A stretch of DNA of 64,000 nucleotides from Novimethylophilus sp036504375 (GCF_036504375.1 NZ_DASXVH010000084.1:1-64000), one strand, 5' to 3'; positions 53,101 through 61,733 are shown, counted from the stretch's first letter. The notes: generated from the letters alone by a model not told the origin. Numbers and translations are program-made.

Positions 53101-54284
53101 TTTATGTCTACCGGCGCAAAGGCAATACTGGCCGAGGTTTTCATCATTTGCATGCGAGTGTGGTAATAAGCCCACCAGTTCGCATAATTGGTCATTTCTT
53201 CTGTATAGGTACAGGTAGTGCCGACGCAATCGGTGCGTGCGGATGCCTTGGTGATGGAGCCGGGATATGGGTAGCTATTGATTGCAGAAACAATATCCGT
53301 GCGTTGATTGACGCCAGGAATACTACCGGCGCCGAAGGCCGTGGCAGTGACAGTCATGGTGCCAGATTTGGTTACAACGGGCGTGTAGCTGATGGCCCCG
53401 GGTGCCGAAATCGTGACAGTGCTTCCGGAGAGGGTTGCGCTATAACCCACAGCTTGGCAAGCGCCGGTAAGTCCTGTTGTACAGCTGTTTATATTCGTCC
53501 GAATGCTGGACGCGACCGTGCTGGAGGTCGTGGATGCGGTAGTTGCCGCAGAGAGAATTTCTAGGCCGTTGACTTTGATGCTGGTAATCGATGTACTGGA
53601 TGACCCGCTAACGCTAATAGTGGCGGTGCGTGGCGAAGGATAGCGTGCATTGAGGTAAGTTGTTGTTCCTGTCTCGATTCTGACGGCTTGGCATGTGGTC
53701 AATGCAGAACTGGTGCACCAGCGTAATGTTGCTGGATAAGGATAGCTCGTGGACGGGGCGGACGCCGCAGTACAGGTTCTCAGACTGGGCTCAGCACAGT
53801 ATTCGCCTGGCGCAAACGTATAAAAGTACGCATTGCCTTCCAGGTTGCTATTGGATGTGGATTGGACGCCATAGGCGTCAATAGGAACATTCGTCCAGCG
53901 CGGTGTGGCTGTGCTGCCGACGGTGCCGCCCCCCGTTGCAGCGGAAGTGCCGGTCATGCTGGGGTATCTGGTTGTATTGAGTGTGCCGTCGCTGTTATAA
54001 GAGGTTGGGGGAGTATAGGTAATCGATGGATTGTAAGCGACGCCGTTGTAACCGGCATTGCGAATTAGTGCCTGGTTGCTGCTATTCGCCCAGTCCGGCA
54101 GAAAATTCCAGCCCATGCTACCTGAGTCGTCCAGTACGAATATGATGTTGGGCAACACCGATGATGTGGATGAAGTCACCAGCGGAACTGAGGCAAGATC
54201 GGTAGTGGCAGCCTGTGAACTGGAGGCAATGGTAAGGAAAATGGCAGCGTGTCCAATGTTCCTGAGCATATTGTTAGTGATCAT
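50175..54284 (-). CDS. pilY1: Type IV pilus tip adhesin/biogenesis factor PilY1
   Basis: A 1369-residue exported protein. Signal peptide (to SSQA), an N-terminal von Willebrand A-like part with the metal site DDSGS at residues 52-56, a Ser/Thr-rich middle, and a C-terminal seven-bladed propeller (YAAANDGMLHAFYA; ILVGGLNGGGRGYYALDIT; IYGGDLYGNLWRFDVNGD). The last includes a Ca-binding-type loop. The start is the ATG at 54284 after GGGG; an open frame 136 codons longer overlaps pilX and is not coding. Last gene of the pilus operon. Confidence 0.92.
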   Translation of the reverse strand: MITNNMLRNIGHAAIFLTIASSSQAATTDLASVPLVTSSTSSVLPNIIFVLDDSGSMGWNFLPDWANSSNQALIRNAGYNGVAYNPSITYTPPTSYNSDGTLNTTRYPSMTGTSAATGGGTVGSTATPRWTNVPIDAYGVQSTSNSNLEGNAYFYTFAPGEYCAEPSLRTCTAASAPSTSYPYPATLRWCTSSALTTCQAVRIETGTTTYLNARYPSPRTATISVSGSSSTSITSIKVNGLEILSAATTASTTSSTVASSIRTNINSCTTGLTGACQAVGYSATLSGSTVTISAPGAISYTPVVTKSGTMTVTATAFGAGSIPGVNQRTDIVSAINSYPYPGSITKASARTDCVGTTCTYTEEMTNYANWWAYYHTRMQMMKTSASIAFAPVDINYRVGYLSINNNTSSDFLNIGKFDGTQKNTWYTKITSAIPGSSTPLRTALTKAGRLYAGKLNGTTLNGSTVADPIQYSCQQNFTILSTDGYWNEANPGGYQLDGTTAIGNQDSAEPRPMLDGNGTSNTLADVSEYYYANDLRTTALGNCTGSVVPPATTGNTLCSSASPDPYNNVPTSGLDGASWQHMTTFTLGLGASGYMQYSPNYVTASSGDFFDVKNGTAANTGICSWQASGICNWPIPVSNTQTTIDDLWHTAVNGRGTYFSATNPASLSSGLSSALAGVSARTGSSAAATTSNPNVTSGDNFVFSSTFTTQEWDGELVRQQLDLTTGITSSTIDWAAQSSLDTKVAGTGYTTRTIYTFDSTTVSKLKPFTWTDLTSTEQAYFSSPYVTLSQFCTTGVTCLSATNQANAVGANLVNFLRGDRSNEGTPTDTSKYYHLRLHVLGDIVNAEAVYVKASLFNFADRGYSDFKTANATRQGMVYAAANDGMLHAFYAASNSTTGVVGGNEAWAYIPSIILPKLNKLADKNYSSLHQYFVDGTPIVGEICVSDCATTISSAPAAVWKTILVGGLNGGGRGYYALDITNPASPKALWEFTDTNMGFTYGNPKIGKLKDGTWAVFVTSGYNNVSPGDGQGRLYVLNANTGALIRSIATGVGKPAGSTSSVVAADGTTVCTATTAAPAACPSGLARIAAPVISTSSDNTVRMIYGGDLYGNLWRFDVNGDLGASGYDAQLLATFRGPSPASNVQPITAKPQVGDVSGNLVIYVGTGSYLGTADLTDTSMQSIYALKDTLPATSTPSTAIYGVPRTFGGFVQQTQTNTVCPAGSPPSICITGQLVRTSSSNVVNFASDNGWFLDLPDSGERANTDPTLGLGTLGFTTNVPNSSACTVGGYSYRYFLDYRTGAAVSTSTTKVVAAKLGNALATRPVYVRLPNNTIVELTRLSDGTTVTSNVPIGNAAGATRRVSWRELISE

Positions 54285-54301
54285 GACAACCCCCTGTTTT
54301 T

Positions 54302-54904
54302 TTACAAGGCAACAATGGTTTGAACATAACTGACGGTATTGCGAGGGCCGGCTATGCGAGAGGTAATTCGGTAATAGATTTGACTGCTGTATAACAGATC
54401 GACTGAGCCGGCATCCAGGCTGTTGCTTGCCGAGCTGGTGGACGCCGGCGAAGCGGCGCAACCCGTGCCGGGAGTAATTGGATCTCCGGGAGTGAGGCAG
54501 AGCCGTTGAATGGCATAAGCCACAGTATTGCCAGCAACATCTGTTGCCAGGGTCACCGACTGGGCGGCGAGTACCAATGACCAAAAGTTGTCCCATGATT
54601 GGCCGGGCCCCGGATCCTGGCGTCGCGCCGTATAACCACTGCCAAAATTGTCCACATGTAAAGTGGTGCCGGTATTGTTTGCTTCCAGCCATTGAATCGC
54701 CGTTTCGGTTCCAGTGTCGCCCGAGTGAATTGCCGCCTGCTGAAATGCCATGTTGCCGGCGATGACGTTGGTGGTGTCCACCGATCTTACTAGTGCAATT
54801 CCTGCCAGTGTCATCGCTACCAGCATGATCAATGCGATTAACAGAACAACCCCGCGTTGCCGAGATCGCATGTTTTTACTAACGGTAAAAGATGGATATT
54901 TCAT
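54302..54904 (-). CDS. pilX: Minor pilin/assembly protein PilX
   Basis: A 200-residue protein with RSRQRGVVLLIALIMLVAMTL, the PilX N-terminal helix, then FQQAAIHSGDTGTETAIQWL. The ATG shares a base with the pilW stop (TGATG) and has AGG six bases before it; another ATG six bases upstream is less well placed. Acts with PilV, PilW and PilY1 at the pilus tip. Confidence 0.85.
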   Translation of the reverse strand: MKYPSFTVSKNMRSRQRGVVLLIALIMLVAMTLAGIALVRSVDTTNVIAGNMAFQQAAIHSGDTGTETAIQWLEANNTGTTLHVDNFGSGYTARRQDPGPGQSWDNFWSLVLAAQSVTLATDVAGNTVAYAIQRLCLTPGDPITPGTGCAASPASTSSASNSLDAGSVDLLYSSQIYYRITSRIAGPRNTVSYVQTIVAL

Positions 54905-55944
54905 CAGCATCCTGCCTGTACCCCCAACCATGTCACGTTTCGCAACGGTACTACAGTCTGGAAGACCCTGTAGCGATAGTTCTGCCAATTGGTGAGGCCC
55001 GTTAGCACAATAGGGTTGGCTGAAGTCCCTGCCCATGTAGGGGCCGCTGCGGTAACTGTTGCAGGATCACGCTGCGCACTGCGGGCCACTAGCGCAATCC
55101 GGACGGCAGGGGTTTTTACCCAATTGCAGGCAGTCGTCGGGGTGGTTTGGTCATAAATATCTGCAATGCCATCCATGGGATTGGTGGTGTCTCGGCCATA
55201 TTGCGCCCTCATGCTGACGATATTGTCGGCAATTGGCACCCATATCGAAGCATTGGTCGTGTTAGCAGCAATGCTGCAATCGTTCAGAATGTAGTCGCAG
55301 GCAGTCAGATTGCCATTACGAACGGCATATGCCACGATTTTTGGCGCGCTACCCAGATTGTAAAGAGTGCCGCCTGCCATATTTGCTACGCCTGTTGTCA
55401 CGGAGACATTTGGATTAACGCTTCCTGTCACTGTATCCATAACCAGATTGCACGGCGTTGAGCGCGCTTGAGGCGTCGCAATAACCAAGTCATTGGTGTT
55501 GAATAAGCTGAATGACTGGACTGCATAGGTGGCTGTGGCTGGTTGCGACCTGATACCGTTGCCTTGCGACGAAATGCTTGCATTACCGTATACCACCAGC
55601 ACGGTATCGGTATTGGCATCACCTGCCGGAATAGAAGCATGATTGATGGTGACGGGCGCCATTGAGTTCAGTGTTATACCCGCCCGCAAGAGTACGTTGC
55701 AGCCGACCAGATTGGTCTCGCTGATACCATATCCCCCTTGACGAATATCGCGTTGCATTCCATAAAGAGCGATAGCGCCATTGTTTTGTGCATCATCGCT
55801 CCCGGTGGTAGTGCGCTGTCGTCCCTGCGAGACAACCGTCACATGCATGATAACCATAATTCCAATCAGGCCGATGACCATGCCAACCATGATTTCTACC
55901 AAGCTGAAGCCGGCGGTGATGGACTGGGAAGGGCGAAAGATCAT
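54904..55944 (-). CDS. pilW: Minor pilin PilW
   Basis: A 346-residue prepilin-like protein. The cleavage motif is TAG/FSLVEIMVGMVIGLIG and the region VVSQGRQRTTTGSDDAQNNG follows, as in PilW. Twelve bases after pilV, in the same transcript. Confidence 0.88.
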   Translation of the reverse strand: MIFRPSQSITAGFSLVEIMVGMVIGLIGIMVIMHVTVVSQGRQRTTTGSDDAQNNGAIALYGMQRDIRQGGYGISETNLVGCNVLLRAGITLNSMAPVTINHASIPAGDANTDTVLVVYGNASISSQGNGIRSQPATATYAVQSFSLFNTNDLVIATPQARSTPCNLVMDTVTGSVNPNVSVTTGVANMAGGTLYNLGSAPKIVAYAVRNGNLTACDYILNDCSIAANTTNASIWVPIADNIVSMRAQYGRDTTNPMDGIADIYDQTTPTTACNWVKTPAVRIALVARSAQRDPATVTAAAPTWAGTSANPIVLTGLTNWQNYRYRVFQTVVPLRNVTWLGVQAGC

Positions 55945-55956
55945 GGCTAACTTACC

Positions 55957-56433
55957 TTAGATAATTTGCGCAACAGTCATGTACTGATGAGGCGGGGCGG
56001 CAGCAGGATCACTTGGCGCCTTCCAGAAGATGGTGATGGTCACGAGGCTAGTGGTAGTGGTAGGCCCAACGACAAGCTGTACCGTGACTGTTGGAGGATA
56101 AGCAGATACCCCCGGGAGAGTCGCCATTACTGTTCCATCCGCAGGTGAAGGCATTGAACCTGCCCATGCCACATAAGCGGCTCCTTGCGGAGTACTGCTG
56201 AAATTTGTTCTTAGGGTTGCCGCCGTACGGTTACTGACCCACATCTGTCCAATTAATTGATTTGCCAAAAGGCTGGCTTCGGTACGATATTTGGCATCAC
56301 CGGCAATCTTGACAGAGGCTGTTTGCAAGCCAACGATGGCAAGTATGCCCATAGAGAAAATCAAGAGGGCAATAAGGGCTTCCAGCAACATGGACCCCAT
56401 TTGTTTGCTTTGGCGATTTACGTAAATGCTCAT
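55957..56433 (-). CDS. pilV: Minor pilin PilV
   Basis: A 158-residue prepilin with QMGSMLLEALIALLIFSMGILAIV, the class III leader as in PilV, and a short globular part. The start chosen (MSIYVNRQ) is two bases after the fimT stop; an earlier ATG would lie within fimT. Confidence 0.85.
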   Translation of the reverse strand: MSIYVNRQSKQMGSMLLEALIALLIFSMGILAIVGLQTASVKIAGDAKYRTEASLLANQLIGQMWVSNRTAATLRTNFSSTPQGAAYVAWAGSMPSPADGTVMATLPGVSAYPPTVTVQLVVGPTTTTSLVTITIFWKAPSDPAAAPPHQYMTVAQII

Positions 56434-56435
56434 AT

Positions 56436-57086
56436 CTAGCACGCCCTGGGATCTGAACTGGCCAATGAAGGGTCGCACATGCGAATGCGGCCCCCTGTCG
56501 ATACAACGACTCGCAGGCAGCGCATTTTTCCTCCGGCATCAATGCAGCTGCCGCCCGATGGATTGCTGATGCCGATACTGACGTTATAGCCCGCAGTAAT
56601 CGAGGGCGCGGGAATTTTTCCCAAGCCATTGAAAATGATGGGGCGGTTAAAAGGCAGACCTGGCGTTGCAGGTGTTACAAGATCCTCTGTCGCATTCACG
56701 GCGATATTGGTGGAGCCTTCTGTGCCGGCATGTTTCTGTATGATGCGCAGAGTGCCCGACTCCGATTCGGCAGTGGCGCAAGCGCCCGGCGTACCAGCTA
56801 GATCATCCTGACTGATAACCCAGTTGGTGCCTGCCGCAGAAACAATGCAAGCGCTGGTCATGGTATCGGTAAGCTGAAAACGAATGGAAGCATTGCGTCT
56901 TACCGCCTCTGATCGAGCTAATTGCAGCCCGCTTTGGATGGACTCAGCCGCGGTGCGGATCTGGGTATTCTGAATCCAGTTAAAAAAGCTCGGTACGCCA
57001 GTTCCCAGCAAAATAGCGACAATAGTTAACCCTACGAGAAGTTCGACTAGTGAAACGCCCCGCTGAAGATGACGGAGAATTAACAC
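56436..57086 (-). CDS. fimT: GspH/FimT-family pseudopilin
   Basis: A 216-residue minor pilin: RGVSLVELLVGLTIVAILLGTGVPSF at the N-terminus, then the GspH-type QNTQIRTAAESIQSGLQLARSEAVRRN. Begins at GTG overlapping the pilE stop by seven bases, so translation is probably coupled. Some FimT proteins bind DNA during uptake. Confidence 0.85.
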   Translation of the reverse strand: MLILRHLQRGVSLVELLVGLTIVAILLGTGVPSFFNWIQNTQIRTAAESIQSGLQLARSEAVRRNASIRFQLTDTMTSACIVSAAGTNWVISQDDLAGTPGACATAESESGTLRIIQKHAGTEGSTNIAVNATEDLVTPATPGLPFNRPIIFNGLGKIPAPSITAGYNVSIGISNPSGGSCIDAGGKMRCLRVVVSTGGRIRMCDPSLASSDPRAC

Positions 57087-57502
57087 ACGCCTCCTTTTTT
57101 GGTGACCCAGCAGCTTGAGTTGCCGGTCCAGCCTGCATAGGTAATGGTAGAGGATTTAGCATTGCTTTGATCTATGGTGTAAGTAAATCCTGCCATCGAT
57201 CCTGTTCCAACTGCCTGAAGGGTATAATTGGTTGCGGTCGGCACTGCCGAGCATGAGAAAGTAAAATATTGGCTGGTTGTTGTGTCAGCGTTGCATGCTG
57301 TGGCCCCCACGTAAGTCCTGTTGTCCTGGAAATACTGTTCCATCTGCCCGCGCTTAAGAGCAAGTGCTCCTGTGGCATCGGGAATCTTTCCTCTGATGAC
57401 ATAATCCTGATAGGCTGGCAAGGCTATTCCTGCCAAAATACCGATAATGGCCACAACAATCATTAATTCAACCAATGTAAAGCCTAAAGCTTTGATTTTC
57501 AT
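57080..57502 (-). CDS. pilE: Type IV pilin PilE/PilA-like
   Basis: A 140-residue pilin with short leader MKIKALG and mature FTLVELMIVVAIIGILAGIALP. The C-terminal disulphide loop is formed by the last two of its cysteines (SSCWVTKKGGVC). GGGATG precedes the ATG at 57502; the seven-codon longer frame is not needed. It leads the operon pilE-fimT-pilV-pilW-pilX-pilY1. No convincing promoter was identified in the 141 bases upstream. Confidence 0.88.
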   Translation of the reverse strand: MKIKALGFTLVELMIVVAIIGILAGIALPAYQDYVIRGKIPDATGALALKRGQMEQYFQDNRTYVGATACNADTTTSQYFTFSCSAVPTATNYTLQAVGTGSMAGFTYTIDQSNAKSSTITYAGWTGNSSCWVTKKGGVC

Positions 57503-57643
57503 TGCCGCATCCCTTTCATTCATTTCGCATAATAGTTCAGGCGAAAAAAAGACGTCTATGTCAGTCAGACAAGCGGTTATTTTTCCATCCCGAACGGAAA
57601 ATTGGTAATATTCAGCGCTTGTTTTATTGCTGATGAGCTAACG

Positions 57644-57760
57644 ATGCGCGTCATTATATTCCCAATACTGATTAGTCTTATGCTGACCGCCTGTGGCGCC
57701 AAAGGTCCGCTGTATTTGCCTGAACAACGTTATCCTCAGCCGCAGCAGGATGGCCGATGA
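57644..57760 (+). CDS. lptM: LptM-like small lipoprotein
   Basis: A 38-residue lipoprotein: MRVIIFPILISLMLTACGAK with the lipobox Cys, followed by GPLYLPEQ, the conserved LptM/YifL motif. LptM helps mature the LptDE outer-membrane translocon. It overlaps lysA as ATGA, its common neighbour. Confidence 0.85.
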   Translation: MRVIIFPILISLMLTACGAKGPLYLPEQRYPQPQQDGR

Positions 57761-59001
57761 ACGTTTTCACACCTAAAGGCGGCGAACTCTACGCCGAGGA
57801 GGTTCCGCTTGTCCAAATTGCTCGCCAATTCGGTACGCCTTGTTACGTTTATTCACGTGCCGCATTGACGGAGGCTTTCCGCCAATTTGATGAAGGCTTC
57901 GCTGCATGTGACCATCTCATTTGCTACGCAGTCAAGGCCAACTCCAACCTGGCGGTGCTGAGCGCCTTCGCCAAATTGGGCGCAGGCTTCGATATAGTTT
58001 CCGGAGGAGAACTGGCGCGCGTGCTGGCCGCCGGTGGCGATCCCGGCAAGGTCGTGTTTTCCGGCATCGGCAAAACTGCCAATGAGATGCGGGCCGCGCT
58101 GGCGGCCGGGATTTTATGCTTCAACGTGGAGTCGGAAAGCGAACTCGTGCGCCTGAATAAGGTCGCGGGCGAGATGAACAAAATAGCGCCGGTTTCGCTG
58201 CGCATCAATCCGGATGTGGACGCAAAAACGCATCCTTATATTTCCACCGGACTCAAGAACAACAAATTCGGCGTAGCTTACGATAACGCTTTTGAGCTTT
58301 ATCGTCGCGCAGCGGCAATGCCGCATCTGGCAGTACATGGCGTTGATTGCCACATCGGTTCCCAGCTGACCGAGGTAGAACCTTTCCTGGCGGCGCTGGA
58401 GCGTGTGCTGGCGCTGGTTGATCAACTTGCTGCGGTCGGCATTTCGATATCTCATCTCGACCTGGGGGGCGGTGTCGGCATCTGCTATCGCGACGAAACT
58501 CCTCCGGCAATTGCCAGCTATGCCGCAGCTTTGATGCAACGACTGAAAGGCTGCAATTTCAAACTGCTGCTGGAGCCGGGTAGGGCATTGGTGGGCAATG
58601 CGGGGCTATTGCTGACGCAGGTGGAATACCTCAAACATGGAGAAGCCAAGAATTTTGCGATTGTGGATGCCGCGATGAACGATTTGATGCGCCCCGCTCT
58701 TTACGATGCATGGCATGACATCGTAGCGGTGGAACCACGGATCGGACCGGCAGAGAATTTCGAGATCGTTGGCCCGGTGTGCGAAAGCGGAGATTTCCTG
58801 GGGCATGACCGTGAGCTGTGCCTGGAAGAAGGGGACTTGCTCGCGGTGATGTCGGCTGGCGCTTATGGCATGAGCATGAGCTCCAACTACAATACGCGTC
58901 CGCGCGCTGCCGAAGTGATGGTGAACGGCAGCGAGGTGATACTGGTGCGCGAACGCGAAACTATTGATTGCCTACTTGCTGGGGAAATTACTGTCAAGTA
59001 G
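57757..59001 (+). CDS. lysA: Diaminopimelate decarboxylase
   Basis: Last step of lysine synthesis; 414 residues, PLP-dependent. The PLP Lys60 is in ICYAVKANSN, the glycine loop in LDLGGGVGICY, and CESGDFLGHDREL holds the active-site Cys. Starts inside the lptM stop. Confidence 0.96.
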   Translation: MNVFTPKGGELYAEEVPLVQIARQFGTPCYVYSRAALTEAFRQFDEGFAACDHLICYAVKANSNLAVLSAFAKLGAGFDIVSGGELARVLAAGGDPGKVVFSGIGKTANEMRAALAAGILCFNVESESELVRLNKVAGEMNKIAPVSLRINPDVDAKTHPYISTGLKNNKFGVAYDNAFELYRRAAAMPHLAVHGVDCHIGSQLTEVEPFLAALERVLALVDQLAAVGISISHLDLGGGVGICYRDETPPAIASYAAALMQRLKGCNFKLLLEPGRALVGNAGLLLTQVEYLKHGEAKNFAIVDAAMNDLMRPALYDAWHDIVAVEPRIGPAENFEIVGPVCESGDFLGHDRELCLEEGDLLAVMSAGAYGMSMSSNYNTRPRAAEVMVNGSEVILVRERETIDCLLAGEITVK

Positions 59002-59127
59002 CTGATTATAAATCAAATATCATGACACTCAAGCTTTAATTGCGGGTATTGTAAACCACGGTAAATTGGCGTAGATTGTTTCCTCCGCAGTACCTATTAC
59101 AACCAAGATTAAGACGGAGGAAAGCAA

Positions 59128-59292
59128 ATGATGAAGTCGATTTTCGCTATGCTTTGCATGATGTTCGCGTTGTTCGCCGCCCCGCTGGTTTATGCTGAAG
59201 AAGCTACCGATGATTCTGCCAGCAGCGCCCAAGATGAGCCGCTGCCACCCATGATTGATCCTGCCGTCGCGAGTGATACTTCTGGCCAGTAG
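59128..59292 (+). CDS. Small secreted peptide, unknown function
   Basis: A 54-residue frame with GGAGG ten bases before its ATG, a signal peptide (MMKSIFAMLCMMFALFAAPL to VYA) and an acidic, Ser-rich mature part of about 31 residues (EEATDDSASSAQDEPLPP). A strong terminator follows, so it is its own unit after lysA. No family recognised; it may be a small envelope peptide. Confidence 0.65.
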   Translation: MMKSIFAMLCMMFALFAAPLVYAEEATDDSASSAQDEPLPPMIDPAVASDTSGQ

Positions 59293-59307
59293 TCCGGTTT
59301 GAATGGT

Positions 59308-59343
59308 AAAAGGCGTGAATTGTTTCGATTCACGCCTTTTTTA
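59308..59343. terminator. Bidirectional rho-independent terminator
   Basis: AAAAGGCGTGAAT and ATTCACGCCTTTT form a 13-base stem with a seven-base loop. The T-run favours the + strand (small peptide), and the A-run on the other side lets it serve the convergent purU. Confidence 0.93.
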
Positions 59344-59358
59344 TTGGCTGGGGCTCAA

Positions 59359-60213
59359 TCAGTCAAAAATGACCGTTTTATTGGCGTAAAGCAGAATACG
59401 GTTTTCCACATGCCAACGCACCGCGCGCGATAGTACGACTTTTTCCAGATCGCGGCCTTTCTGTATCAGGTCTTCCAATTGATCACGGTGCGAGACGCGT
59501 ACGATGTCCTGTTCGATAATGGGGCCCTCATCCAGAACTTCAGTCACGTAATGACTGGTGGCGCCTATCAGTTTCACTCCGCGCTCGAAAGCGCGATGAT
59601 AGGGCCGTGCCCCAACGAAGGCCGGCAGGAAAGAGTGGTGGATGTTGATAATGCGTTGCGGATAGCGCGCCACGAATTCGGGAGAAAGCACTTGCATGTA
59701 ACGAGCCAGCACGATGAGGTCGATATTGTATGAATCCAGCAGGGAAAACTGCCTGGCTTCGGCTTCTGCCTTGTTTTCTTTATTGATCGCAACGACCTGG
59801 AAAGGAATGCCGTAAAAATCGGCAACGCGCCGGGTATCCGGATGGTTGCTGATGATCAGCGGTATGTCGCAGGCCAACTCACCGCTTTGGTGACGGTAAA
59901 GTAAGTCAACCAGGCAGTGGTCGTATCTTGAAACGAAAATGGCGATCCTGGGTTTATGACCGGCAAGCTTGAGTTGCCAGCGCATCTGGAATTTCTCCGC
60001 GATAGACGCGAACTGTCGTTCGAACTGCGTGGGATCGAGTGCGAAGCCGGACAAATCCCATTCCACACGCATTAAAAACAGATTTTCTTCGGCATCCTGA
60101 TGCTGATCGGCATGCAAAATATTGGCATCGTGGCGGAAGAGAAAATCGGCGATCGCTGCTACCAGGCCCTTGCGGTCCGGGCAGTTGATCAGCAGTGTGG
60201 CAGTTTTCTTCAT
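59359..60213 (-). CDS. purU: Formyltetrahydrofolate deformylase
   Basis: Releases formate from 10-formyltetrahydrofolate. 284 residues: N-terminal ACT domain (LLINCPDRKGLVAAIADFLF) and a formyltransferase-fold catalytic domain (ARYMQVLSPEF; RIINIHHSFLPAFVGARPYH; GATSHYVTEVLDEGPIIEQD). The ATG at MKKTAT gives the usual N-terminus; the longer frame upstream is not supported. Confidence 0.94.
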   Translation of the reverse strand: MKKTATLLINCPDRKGLVAAIADFLFRHDANILHADQHQDAEENLFLMRVEWDLSGFALDPTQFERQFASIAEKFQMRWQLKLAGHKPRIAIFVSRYDHCLVDLLYRHQSGELACDIPLIISNHPDTRRVADFYGIPFQVVAINKENKAEAEARQFSLLDSYNIDLIVLARYMQVLSPEFVARYPQRIINIHHSFLPAFVGARPYHRAFERGVKLIGATSHYVTEVLDEGPIIEQDIVRVSHRDQLEDLIQKGRDLEKVVLSRAVRWHVENRILLYANKTVIFD

Positions 60214-60299
60214 GCGGCCGTATCCGTATCTCTTTGAAAAGCCGGCTATTATATCCGCTTCATTCAAAGCGCTGCCAGATTGTGCTATCTTCATACCCA

Positions 60300-60809
60300 A
60301 TGACTAAGCAATGGCCATATTTTCTGTTGGCGTTTCTGCTGCCGCTCCTGGCGGTTTTCTGGTGGTGGGGAGCATTCGCCGCGCCTGAGATAAAAATATC
60401 GCCGCGTAAAATGGTGCATTATGCCTACCTGGTTTCCGCGGGCGATTACAGCAAAGTGGAAGAGCGCCAGCGCGAAGTGCGCGATCTGCTCAAGCAACAG
60501 GCAATTGCGGCTGGACAATCGCTTACCCTGATCGAGAACGATCCCCGTACTACACCGGCTGCCCGGCGTAAGGCGCAGGCGGGGGTGGTTATCTCCGGAG
60601 ACGCACAGCCCAAGGTTCCCCTGCTGGAAGGGACTTTGCCGGAGCGTGACGCGCTGGTTGTCAGCGCGCGCGGGCATCCGTTTTTTGTTTACGGCAAGGC
60701 TTACGGCGCGTTGCTGGATTACCTCAAGCAACATGGCATGGCCTTGCGGTTGCCCGTAGCGGAAACTACGCGCGACAATACGCTGACGATTGAAATGGCG
60801 CTGAAATAA
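60300..60809 (+). CDS. Membrane-anchored GyrI-like hypothetical protein
   Basis: A 169-residue protein with an N-terminal hydrophobic anchor (YFLLAFLLPLLAVFWWWGAF) and a domain (KMVHYAYLVSAGDYSKVEER; GDAQPKVPLLEG; VVSARGHPFFVYGKAYGALLDYL) that resembles GyrI-type small-molecule-binding folds. No function can be assigned. Eleven bases before the CobD/CbiB paralogue and likely co-transcribed with it. Confidence 0.6.
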   Translation: MTKQWPYFLLAFLLPLLAVFWWWGAFAAPEIKISPRKMVHYAYLVSAGDYSKVEERQREVRDLLKQQAIAAGQSLTLIENDPRTTPAARRKAQAGVVISGDAQPKVPLLEGTLPERDALVVSARGHPFFVYGKAYGALLDYLKQHGMALRLPVAETTRDNTLTIEMALK

Positions 60810-60819
60810 TGAGTTTTCA

Positions 60820-61731
60820 ATGAGCTTTCTAATTCTGCTTGCAGCCTTGCTGCTCACCTATTACCGCCCTTTGCCGCCAAAATTTGCCATAGGGCACGGG
60901 CATAAACGGTTTTCTCAATTGCTGGAGCGTAGCCTCAACGACGGCCGTGCGCGCCACGGCGCGATCGCCTGGGCACTTTCGGCACTGCTGCCGACGCTGC
61001 TGATAGGTGTGGCTTATTATGCGCTGTGGCATATTGCCCCACCACTGGCGGCCCTGTTGGGCATCTTGGTACTCTACTTGGCCATGGATTTCCGTGGATT
61101 CAGCACGCCGGCCGAGGCCATCGCCGCTGCATTGCGCGACAATAATGTTCAGGAAGCGCGGGAACGTCTGGGAATATGGAACGGTCAACCGGCCGAGGCT
61201 TATAGTGCTGCCGAGATCGCACGGGTTGCCATCGAAACCGCGTTGATGCGTGCGCATTACAATCTGTATGCACTGGTGTTCTGGTTTATGCTGCTGGGAC
61301 CTGCGGGCGCCGCACTGTACCGCCTTGCGCAATCCGTGGACCAGGCATGGGGTGGGCAGGAAGCCGCATTCAATCGGGTTCCCCGCCAGATATTCTATTG
61401 GCTGGACTGGCTGCCGGCACGTTTTACCGCGATTGGTTTTGCGGTAGTAGGCGATTTCGAAGACGCTCTTTATTGCTGGCGTACTCAGGCCGTGGCATGG
61501 AAAAACGAAGCCATGGGCATCATGCTGGCCAGCGGTGCAGGCGCGTTAGGCGTACGGTTGGGCGAACCCTTGCCGTTCAAGGGTATTGTGGAATATCGTC
61601 CGGAACTGGGCCTGGGCGATGCCGCCGATGCCGATTATCTGATGAGCACGGTGGGACTGATCTGGCGCACGCTGGTGCTTATGCTCGCACTAATGTTATT
61701 GATGACGTTTGCCAACTGGCTAGGAAATTAA
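60820..61731 (+). CDS. CobD/CbiB-family protein, second paralogue
   Basis: A 303-residue polytopic membrane protein. The C-terminal half (LDWLPARFTAIGFAVVGDFE, ALYCWRTQA, GAGALGVRLGE) matches CbiB closely, but the N-terminal LGEPRRFHPL motif of the true CbiB at 18445-19377 is missing and the middle differs. Many betaproteobacteria carry such a copy outside the cob cluster. It is probably not the cobinamide synthase; its role is unknown. Confidence 0.78.
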   Translation: MSFLILLAALLLTYYRPLPPKFAIGHGHKRFSQLLERSLNDGRARHGAIAWALSALLPTLLIGVAYYALWHIAPPLAALLGILVLYLAMDFRGFSTPAEAIAAALRDNNVQEARERLGIWNGQPAEAYSAAEIARVAIETALMRAHYNLYALVFWFMLLGPAGAALYRLAQSVDQAWGGQEAAFNRVPRQIFYWLDWLPARFTAIGFAVVGDFEDALYCWRTQAVAWKNEAMGIMLASGAGALGVRLGEPLPFKGIVEYRPELGLGDAADADYLMSTVGLIWRTLVLMLALMLLMTFANWLGN

Positions 61732-61733
61732 TT

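Noticed and set aside
54285..54692. A 136-codon N-terminal extension of PilY1
   Set aside because: It lies over pilX on the same strand in another frame, has no pilus-like sequence, and the internal ATG gives a proper signal peptide.
57503..57643. Sigma-54 promoter for pilE
   Set aside because: On the minus strand one TGG...GC pair has the right spacing, but the remaining consensus bases do not match.
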